From the NCBI GenBank assembly GCA_022813625.1, contig JAKLMB010000042.1:236322-300321 (forward strand): a stretch of 64,000 bases of DNA. The letters run 5' to 3'. A program made the position numbers and the translations under genes. The stretch comes from Aaosphaeria pasadenensis. Taxonomy: Eukaryota; Ascomycota; Dothideomycetes; Pleosporales. The notes beneath the pieces were generated by a model. It was not told the origin of the DNA. It ran no database searches and saw nothing but the letters and a program-made list of their open reading frames with translations. Position 1 is the stretch's first letter; the number at the start of each line of letters is the position of its first letter. Shown one piece after another: positions 55,931 to 64,000 of the stretch.

Positions 55931-56550
55931 TAGGACTTAGCCAGACCTGCGTTCTCTCATCGTGTAAATATGTTCATACGCATAGCATAGCATAGCATAG
56001 CAGGGAAAGAAAGACGTTAGACAGCAGCACTTTGATTTGAGGGTATTGCATTCATTGTACGGAAACATAACGCGTGCGTGCTGCGTTGCGCCTATAGACA
56101 GCGATGCCGGCTGCCAACGCGTATGCCACTACTACTACCAACCAACCAGCTAGCCAGTGAGCTCTCTTTATCGGATGCTTCTTTTCTGTTCGTTTCGGGA
56201 TGCCGCTCGAATTGACACGGCGAATTGCCCTCCTCCTACACAGCATGACGTACAATACATATACGTTGAATTGAAAAATGGAAAAAAGCACACGGAGAAA
56301 CCCTAATTTGGCCCTCCACCCCAATGACGCCGGATGAACTCCCCAAGAGAAAAAAAGTTTCCAACATGATAATTCTTTTCTGGTTCTTTTTACTTTGCTG
56401 CTGTTGTGCGGAAACTTGGGAAAGACCAAGGTCTTGTCAGTTGGCGTTCGTTTCTCGGTCGTCTTGTTTGGAGGAAGACGTGCGAGATGTGTACTCGACC
56501 CTCACGACAGACGGCATTGGCCTATTCGGTTCCCTCGCTCACGCTCACGC
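55931..56550. other. 3' spacer downstream of NHP2 with a pentamer repeat
   Basis: A short GCATA-type pentamer microsatellite lies at about 55,980-56,002. The rest includes the 3' end of the NHP2 gene. No gene is seen. Confidence 0.5.
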
Positions 56551-57437
56551 TCATTTCTTGACGGTCTTGCTCGCCTTGGCGACAAGCTTGACGAGCTCAG
56601 CGTACGCCTCGTCGAACTCGTCGGCGTCGCCCTCCTTGACGTCCTTTGCCTTCTTGCTCGTCCTGTCCTTGGCGACCATGACGACGCTGGTCGGCCGCTT
56701 CGTCGCGCTGGCCTCGCCAAGCTCGGCGCGCGACTTGACGTAGATGTACGGGATGTTGTGGTCTTCGCAGAGCACGGGGATGTGCGAGATGACGTCCATG
56801 GGCGAGATGTCGGCGGCGATGATGACGATGGCGGTCGGCGAGCTGGTGCCCGAGGAGGAGGGCCCGTTGGCCGAGGATTTGCGGAGCGCCTTGACGACTT
56901 CTTTGACGCCGCGGCGGAGGGTCTTGGATTTGGCGGCTACACAGGGAGGGTCAGTATGTCAGTTCAAAAGTTCTCGTTCATTAAGACGGGAGGAGGTTGA
57001 GGTAGTCCCCTTGGTGTTTAGATGCATCGATTGAGCTCTGAACCAGCCAGCCGCATGCACGAACCAATCTACCCGTACCCATTGAACGCAACGGAAAGCG
57101 AGAAAAACTTACACTTCTTAACCGTCTTAAGGATCTTCTTAACCTCCTTGCTCTCCTCAGCAAGCGGGTACGCGAACGGCACGAGCGCCGTCTTGACATC
57201 GACAGCAGAGTCGTCGTCGCCATCAGCCATGGTGACATCGCCGTCGACGACGCTGATCATGGTGCTGTCCTCGCCCTTCTCAAGCTCTGCCTCGAGTGCG
57301 TCCGAGACATCGTTCTTGCTGACGCTCTTCCTGCTCTTCTTGGAGGCCTTGACGATGCCGTCGGCGTCGGAGGTGCGCTTCTCCTTCTTCTCCTTCTTGT
57401 CCTTCTTGAGCTTCTTGTCGGCGGAATCCTTGCCCAT
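56551..57437 (-). CDS. NHP2: H/ACA snoRNP protein NHP2 (L7Ae family)
   Basis: Two exons (57437-57113 and 56936-56551) give 236 aa. The N-terminal ~80 residues are Lys-rich then acidic (KKLKKDKKEKKEKR, DVTMADGDDDSAVDVK), longer than in yeast Nhp2. The L7Ae/eL8-like domain starts at LVPFAYPLAEESKEVKKIL, crosses the intron (TVKKSAKSKTLRRGVKEVV) and includes IVIIAADISPMDVISHIPVL, CEDHNIPYIYVKSRAELG and a final Lys-rich helix (SKTVKK). Nhp2 binds H/ACA guide RNAs with Cbf5, Nop10 and Gar1 to make pseudouridine in rRNA, in the nucleolus. The split codon is restored exactly (T|CC), donor GTAAGT, acceptor GTAG. Confidence 0.94.
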
Positions 57438-58803
57438 TTTTGCGGGTATTTATATTTTTGTGCGGGTTAATGATTAGTTATGGATGGGATTGAGGTGGGT
57501 ATGGGTGGAATTGAGCTTGGATTCCGAAGCTCTTGGGGGGTGGAGAGGGTGGGAGATGGTTGGTGAGTGTCGCGGATCTGGGTCGTCGCGAAGAACAAAA
57601 TTTCGCAAAGAGCTTCTGCTCGAGAATTTTGGGAAAAATTGTGGGTCCGGACTAGCGCCTTGGCACCCACGTCCAAACCGTCCATAGGTATCATCAACCA
57701 GCTCAACTTACTGACACCCCTGAGTAGGTAATTGAAGAATCGAACGATTAGAAGCAATTAAAAAAAACAGGAATAGTGATGTGCAACAGCCCATGACTCC
57801 ACATCAAAGATGTCGTAAGTCACTGATCCTCAACCCTTGTTTCGCTGCAAGAACATTGTCACAAGAGCATTACTAGATGGGAATGGCATATCACGATCCA
57901 CAGTGCAGAGCAGAGTATAGCAAGCTTTCTTTCGCGCAGAGAAAGGTATATATTTGTACAGGAATTCCAAAGACCCCCTTCTCCGTAGAGGACGGGTAGT
58001 TGCCCTCCCACAACGAGTTAAACTAAGCCGCACTCGACACATACACATCCCTTCCCCCACCTTTCCTCGCATTCATTGAGAAGTAGAATCACAGGAGATA
58101 ACAAATGAGATGAAGAGAGAAAAAACTATACTAGTGGTATATGCAGAGCAACAATAAAGAGAAAAAAGGTTCTGGCGAAAATAAATGTAGAGAAAATAAG
58201 AAGGATGATGTGGAGAGAGAAGACAAGCAGACAGACAATGAGATCAGGAAAAGAGATATAAAAACAAAAATGGAGAGGAGAAGGGAATGGTTTGATTAGG
58301 TTTTGCATGCAAAGAGCTGCGATGGGGAGGAGATCGCAACAGCAGCAGCAAAGTGATGTTGCGTTGATAAACTTGCGCAGAAGTAGGGAAACGGTGGGGC
58401 CAGCCACCAAGAACAGTCAAACGATCAAGTTCGATCTGTATGTGAGAGAGGGTATTATAGAGAGACGGAAAGATATTAGTGTGTGGCCCCAGAGGCCCCG
58501 GTTGAGTGTAAAGCCTGAGCCCGCGAGTGTACAATAAACCGGACCAGACCCACCCAGTTCGCCAGAGGTACTCCGCGTAGTATAGTGAAGCAGGAAATAT
58601 CGGAGATGGCAAAGCAAAACAAAAATTACCACTCCCAGAATGCAATAAAGGGTAATGCCCGAACTCCTAGCCATGCTCCCATATGCAGAGAGGAGATGAC
58701 AAGAGACGGAATGACGGCCCAGTCTAGCGGAAGGAGATAGAATGATGTATACCAAAAAGAAATAGTCGTGAGTCGTAAAGATAAAGCATTAGAGGTGGCT
58801 CTT
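57438..58803. other. Intergenic between two leftward genes, no gene seen
   Basis: Contains the NHP2 promoter on the left and the 3' untranslated region of the C2H2 regulator on the right. A/G-rich between about 58,100 and 58,300. No supported frame. Confidence 0.5.
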
Positions 58804-61456
58804 TTAATATGCCATCTGCACTTCGAGAACTTGCACTCCACCCGGCGCCATTGAAGGCGTGCCGGAACCGGAGCGTTCGGTCATGGCGTCTTCATAACCG
58901 ACGAGGGCTTGGGAATGCAGCTTGAAGGCTTCACCCATGAGCTTGGTGATGCTGTTCATTGTTAGTTTATATGTCCTAAAGAATAGTGTACGATTTGCAC
59001 TTACCCCCATACTACGACCTCGTCGATCATGCTTCCCCACAGTCGGGCGACTGTGGAGCTGAGCTTGGCTCCATATACATCCACGGAGTCATCGTCGAAA
59101 AGGCTTCGCAACTTGTTGTACATGGCTAGTTCTTCCTCTGTAGCTGGCTCCTCATCATGTTCCAGACGATAGAGCCAGAGTGTGAGGATGACCATGAGAT
59201 CCATACCGCAGAGAGGATGTTCGATACTCCAGTTGGTGGCAGAGGTGCGCGCAACCCATCGAATACCCTGAACCGCAGCAACTTCGATGCAGTCGAAGCA
59301 CTCCTGGATGACCTTGATCATTTCCTCGGAACGCGCAACCTTGTCTCGCGCGTTCGTCATAGCGGCCGCTACCTCATAAGAGTCGTGGTAACGGAGAGCT
59401 TCCTGGATGGACTTGAGATCTACGACAAGACGAGTGCGAGTGTTGCGGTACATGGCCATCGCGTTGAAGATCAGAGGATGACCCTTGTGAGGAGCGCTCA
59501 GCTGCACAACAACAGTCTCGGGTTCGCAGAGCTCCAACGACTTGTGCCATGTATCGAGGGCTAGTCGGAGTTTGTACTCGGTTACGACATCTTGGAGAGC
59601 TTCGGGGCTTCGCTTGTGATACCAGACCTCGAGGAAGAGGGCGTTGATCATGACACGAGTAGCGAAGGCGCTGTAGCGGGCAGGTTCCCCCTGGAAGAGA
59701 TTGTCATGCGCTTGACGGAAGGTGATGATCTTCGATGTGGCCAGGCTATCCCTGAAAGACCCCTCATCCGCGACATCCATGGTCCAGAGTGACTCAGAAG
59801 ATGGGAGCTCGAGCGTATCGAATTCGTTGAAACCCATGGCAGGCGTGTGGTTGTAGGTCAAAGTGAGCAGACCAAAGAAGATGTACACAGCATAATATGT
59901 CCGACGGCATTGCTCGTCCTCCACCCACTCCTGGTGGCTTGGGTGTGTTCCATCGCGAGCTTCCGAGCGAAGCTTGAGCTCGTAACGATTGCCAGCAACC
60001 ATATTAGCCAACAAACTCTTGATCGAGCAAGCCCATTCGAGTCCCTTGGGGTCACCGCTCCAGCTGGCAAAAATCATGTTCAACAGACTGCTCTGCATCG
60101 TCCATAGCGGGCACTTGCGGGAACTGAAGTTCTCCTTGTTCTGCAAGAACTGGTTGACAAGGACCTTCGAGCCAATGTGGAGCATGTAGGCCTGATCCTG
60201 ATCGAAGATGTAGAGCGCTCCGATCGACAAGACAGCAAGAAGCAAAGGGGCAGACACTTCTGTTGGGTGGAATGTTGCCGGATGCAGGAACGGAAGATGA
60301 TGATGGAACAAATCGAAGTAAGTCTTCAGAAGCCTGTTGAGCGTGTTCAAGCTCGGGAGGTGGAAGGTATCGAGGAGTGCGTTTTCGCTGTCGAAGTTCT
60401 TGATGTTCTCGTAGATCTTCGCCAACTGCTCTTCGGACTCTACCTGGGGCGCCTTTGTCACAGTCAAGGCCTGGGAAGGCCCGGGCGACCTGCGATAGTC
60501 GACAGGGGAGACGGGGCCAAGCATGGATGGGTAGGGCGAAAGAGCACCAGGAGTGCCGAGGCCGTTTCCAGGCGCCGAGCTGCTCATTGACGGGAAGGAG
60601 GGCCCGATGTTTTCGTTACCAGACATCTGGCGATCCATGATTGGTGGCAGCTGGTGAGAGTTGATGGAACCCGCGTTGGTGAAGGCAGAATGCGGGTCGC
60701 CAGACGTGGCGGCAGACTGTTGAGGCTTCGAATCGGAGACATTGTGCGGCACCATCGAGTCCCAGGGCATTTGCGGCAATGACATCTGGCCTGGAGCGTT
60801 GTATGCCCCCGATGATTCGTGAAGGGATTGGCCGTTGGGAGAAATCACGGGTGCCGGTGCGTCGATGGCCATGTCCGGCTCCTGGCTCGCCATTGCCTTG
60901 TGGTGGAAATCCGTCATCAACATTGCAGCCGTCTCGATGTCGACCATGCCATCGCTGCTGGCTTCGATCTGCTCGAGGGTGGCGGTGTCGATGGGTATCG
61001 AGGCCTTGGAGGGGCCGGGAGCTGAGACCTCGGGAGCTTTTGTGTTCCGCCTCTTCACTTCGCTGTGCAGGGGCACGCCGCCATCTTTCGCGTGGACCGT
61101 ACGATCGTGTCGGAGGAGGAGGTCGCGGCGGACGAAAGTGCTGCGGCACTTGAGACATTTGAAGGGTCGCTCTTTGGTGTCTGTTGATGGAGGGGCAGTT
61201 AGCAACACTGTGTCAGTCTTCCCCGCATCGCGGTCGCGACCTGCATCAGATCCGTCGCGACAGCTCCCCGAAAAATAAAAAATCCATCACAGGAGAGGGG
61301 AAGCAACTCACGCGAACGTTCATGACGGCTGCGATGCTCGCTCCTGCTGAAGGCGCGATTGCAGAACTGGCATTTGTATTTCTTCTCGGGTGCAGAACCT
61401 GACTTGCGGGCGGGTGCCGGGGTGGCGGACGCGAGGGTCATGTCGGCAGAGGGCAT
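58804..61456 (-). CDS. C2H2 zinc-finger / fungal_trans transcription factor (Adr1/AmdX/Klf1-like)
   Basis: Three exons (61456-61312, 61180-59005, 58951-58804) give 822 aa. Two adjacent C2H2 fingers sit at the N-terminus: C29-C32-H41-H45 (KKYKCQFCNRAFSRSEHRSR) and C57-C60-H73-H78 (RPFKCLKCRSTFVRRDLLLR). The intervening linker SHTKERP is rebuilt across intron 1. The Adr1-like finger residues (RSEHRSR, RRDLLLR) predict a GG-rich target site. The middle part is a fungal_trans dimer/regulatory region (PF04082): RLLKTYFDLFHHHLPFLHPA, LLLAVLSIGALYI, EDEQCRRTYYAVYIFFGLLT. The last exon adds 49 residues. It is a nuclear DNA-binding regulator; related fungal proteins govern alternative carbon or nitrogen source use or quiescence, but targets here are unknown. 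Confidence 0.93.
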
Positions 61457-64000
61457 GAGAGCTCTTTTATTGTAGATGTTGAAGTCTCGGACCGTGATGA
61501 TGGAGCTGTCGAGCCGGCCGAGCGCGCGAAGGCGTTAAATTGGGATGGTTGAGGTGAAAGCGTGATCGTTCCCTAGCATTTGGTGATGAGGAAGAGGGGG
61601 ATAAGATGGCAAAACCGGTAATGGCCGGCGGATGGGATGATTCAGGAGGGGCTTTGAAGCCTGGGAATGGAGTGAAGATGATGGAAAATCAATGTGAAAG
61701 TGGGATGGGTAAGGGTGGATGAAATTCGCAAAGTAAAAGGAGCGCGCGGGCTTTTGGAGGAGAACAAGTAGAGTGAGAGTAGACAGTAGAGAGAGTCGAG
61801 TGAGTGAGAGGGGGGGGGGAAGGAAGAGATGATCTGTGCGCAACCACCACCAAAGCAACAACCAGAGCAACAACCCAGCGACCAGCCCCCCCATCCCCTC
61901 CTTCCCTCTCTTCCCTATTCCCTACCTTCCCACCCACTCCACCACTCCTTCCCTCCTTCCCTCCTTTCCCCCCCGAAATCATAATAATTACTCCTCCATG
62001 ATGATTAGTGCGATTGGTGTGGCTCGCTCACACAACAACCCTGGCATTCTTGTAATTAATTACATACGGTCATACTAAAAGTGTACTACGTATATTCAAT
62101 AATACACAATGATACCCCTAATTATGAAGACGATAAAAATAAAACATAAAAATCTGGTCGATGCCATTCCCCCTTCATCATCGCCGTTGATAGTGATAAT
62201 GATGATGATAATGGACGTCGCGGGGTAATGTTATCACCAATCAGATACATATCCAGCCATACCATAATATCATACGCCCATACCGTAAACAGCTATGCAA
62301 CACTCCGCTCTCACATTGGTTGAGCCTCATCATGAATACAAACCAATAAACTCTCCTCAACAACTGAACATTTTCCGTTGTCACTTGGGAGCACAGAGTA
62401 CGGAGTATTATTTTTATTCACGACCGCAGCTGTCATCGGTGCATAACTTGCCGCCACCACGAAGCTGGTCGAGGCGGCGCTGACTGTTGTTCCACGACTT
62501 GCTCATACATACAATATTATTGCACACTACCCACCCACCCGCTCTCGCCTCGCACTCTCCACTCACTCTTCTCCGAGTTGGGGCGGCGATAGCTCGCCGC
62601 CGTCTGGCGCGGCACGATACACAGTTCGCAGAAAAATTATCGATTGGATTCATCGCACAATTTTGGTAATTATTTACACTTCTAAGTTCTGACCCGCACC
62701 GGGAGCGGGAGCTTCCCGTTCAAGATATCGTACACGCACAAATACAACTTACAGCCACATGGACGGCATTCCCTGGCTGCACGGCTGACTACAGTACATA
62801 CACATCCTGTCTAGTTGGCAACATGGCATCTCGACAACCAACCATTGTATTGTCTCTTTGAGCCTATACGGAGTAGTTGGTGACAACTCCCCATCTTCAC
62901 CGCGGGTGGGGGAGTCTCCATCTTCTGCGGCTGCTGCGCGCGGTACGACGGCGCCGTCAACGTTCCGAGGTGGTGGAGTACTGGAGTACACAGTAGGACG
63001 TTTAAGAAAGAGCGGTATGAGATATCTACTCTGGCAGTTCCCGTATGGAGTCTACTTCTGCCAGCAACAGATGCATCTTCACACCGCCTCAGTACTCGCC
63101 TTGCGCCTACTTGGTGTCTAGGTGTCTCTTAGGTACCTCTTAGGTGCCTTTTAGGTACAGAGACATGCATTTCATTTATCTATCTATGCTACAGTACTAA
63201 ATCCCGCTGCAAGTATACGTACTACAATACTTGTACGGGTACATACATCTGTACACACATTCGACTACCTGGAGATGTAACTGTACTTGGTAAGTTTGTC
63301 TAAGTAGCGGTAAGGTAATAAAACAGGGACTCAATACTGCTGACTTTGCAGAAAACGGTAAACAAAGCGGGGGAGAAATGTGGCTTATTATAACACCTAC
63401 CACCAACCCTTGTCTGTCCCACTACTCATCTGATGACGAGCGCCCACAGACACCGAGAGAGAGAAAGCAACTGAGCGAGGGGGATGAAAAAGGGGCAAAA
63501 AAAACAACGACCACATCCACACCCTCTATAATGATGACGCCAGGAGATGAGAGATACCTCCAATCTTTTTCCCTCCGTACCTACATTATCATAGTACGCG
63601 CAGGAATACCGATGCTTGTCACCAGCAGCTGCACACGAGTAATTTCCAAGGTGCAGGCGGTCGATCTACGGCACCTCTACTCGTTCCTGGCATAGAATGA
63701 CCCCATCGTGCCGACCTAGCGGGACTGGATCACCATTCCCCGCTGGCGGCGCTGAAAGACCCACCAAAGGGCATTTTTAGTATCGTCTCTTCAAGCAACG
63801 CAGACGTTGGTGGGTTGGGTTGGTAAGTTAGTGACCTAGTCGAAGCTGTTTAGACTTGACTTTAGGGAGGAGGAGGGGGAGGGGAGGGGCCCGAGGGGGT
63901 TAACTACCACTACTACCACTATGACTAACGTGTTTGATCAGTAAGCTGGCCACATCAGTGAGCTGGCCACCCCACCACCAACCACCACCACCACCACCAC
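61457..64000. other. Right-edge intergenic stretch
   Basis: No convincing gene in 2.5 kb. The left part is the promoter and leader of the C2H2 regulator, with a G11 run near 61,810 and CT-rich tracts. TACGGAGTA occurs at 62399-62407 and 62867-62875. An 11-bp tandem repeat is at 63119-63158, a G-rich tract near 63,865-63,889, and CCA repeats reach the window end. Confidence 0.5.
63119..63158. repeat. 11-bp tandem repeat (3.6 copies)
   Basis: Units at 63119, 63130, 63141 and a partial at 63152, each starting TAGGT: TAGGTGTCTCT, TAGGTACCTCT, TAGGTGCCTTT, TAGGTAC. Confidence 0.85.

Noticed and set aside
63119..63158. Interstitial telomere repeat
   Set aside because: The unit is 11 bp and reads TAGGT..., not TTAGGG; it is not a fungal telomere array.
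1..64000. CRISPR arrays, rRNA and tRNA genes
   Set aside because: No regularly spaced identical repeats with unique spacers, no rRNA-like blocks, and no A-box/B-box pair (GGTTCGAATCC type) was recognised by eye. A covariance-model scan would be needed to exclude a tRNA or snoRNA completely.

Overview
This window is nuclear DNA of a filamentous ascomycete (Pezizomycotina). The evidence is short GT-AG introns of about 48-110 bp with CTAAC/CTGAC-like branch sites, long gene-poor spacers with CT-rich leaders, and families typical of moulds: an AA9 polysaccharide monooxygenase, a cyanamide hydratase-like HD protein, a hybrid histidine kinase with a GAF domain, a C2H2 plus fungal_trans regulator and a GPI-anchored cupredoxin. 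Leotiomycetes would fit, but the sequence alone does not settle the class. All gene models were spliced by hand; exon joins are given and the frames were checked by length.

Layout. 1-10.3 kb: SIN component Cdc14 (-), a membrane/F-box-like/cysteine-rich protein (+), a small one-TM protein (-), secreted AA9 LPMO (-), ribosomal protein eL22 (+), cyanamide hydratase-like HD protein (-). 10.3-17.8 kb: about 7.5 kb with no convincing protein gene. 17.8-21.6 kb: an LDB19/ART1-type alpha-arrestin (+) and a DUF7730/F-box-like protein (-). 21.6-25.6 kb: nearly empty, with one weak ORF. 25.6-32.6 kb: membrane-anchored TPR protein (+), GPI-anchored cupredoxin (-), six-exon ubiquitin-like-domain protein (+). 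33-45 kb: SprT-like/BTB-like protein with an altered zinc-protease motif (-), Mpv17/PMP22 protein (-), CxxC hypothetical (+), Pex11-type peroxin (-), bestrophin-like channel (+). 44.4-50.2 kb: FHA-RING ubiquitin ligase Dma1 (-) and mitochondrial processing peptidase alpha (+). 51.5-64 kb: GAF hybrid histidine kinase (+), a 17-bp minisatellite grading into an AT-rich island, NHP2 (-), and a C2H2/fungal_trans regulator (-).

The genes are individually transcribed; no biosynthetic cluster, operon-like unit, CRISPR, rRNA or tRNA was recognised. Some functional echoes occur: two regulators of the septation initiation/mitotic exit pathway (cdc14, dma1), two membrane proteins of families linked to peroxisomes or mitochondria (Mpv17-like, Pex11-like), and two ribosome-biogenesis or ribosome genes (eL22, NHP2).

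Points most worth a second look: the HHMIH replacement of the HExxH motif in the SprT-like protein; a Pro/Thr-rich insertion inside the receiver domain of the histidine kinase; nine perfect copies of the 9-mer TACTCCGTA/TACGGAGTA, all outside coding sequence; C-to-T decay of a minisatellite running into an AT-rich island; and introns whose first AG is out of frame.
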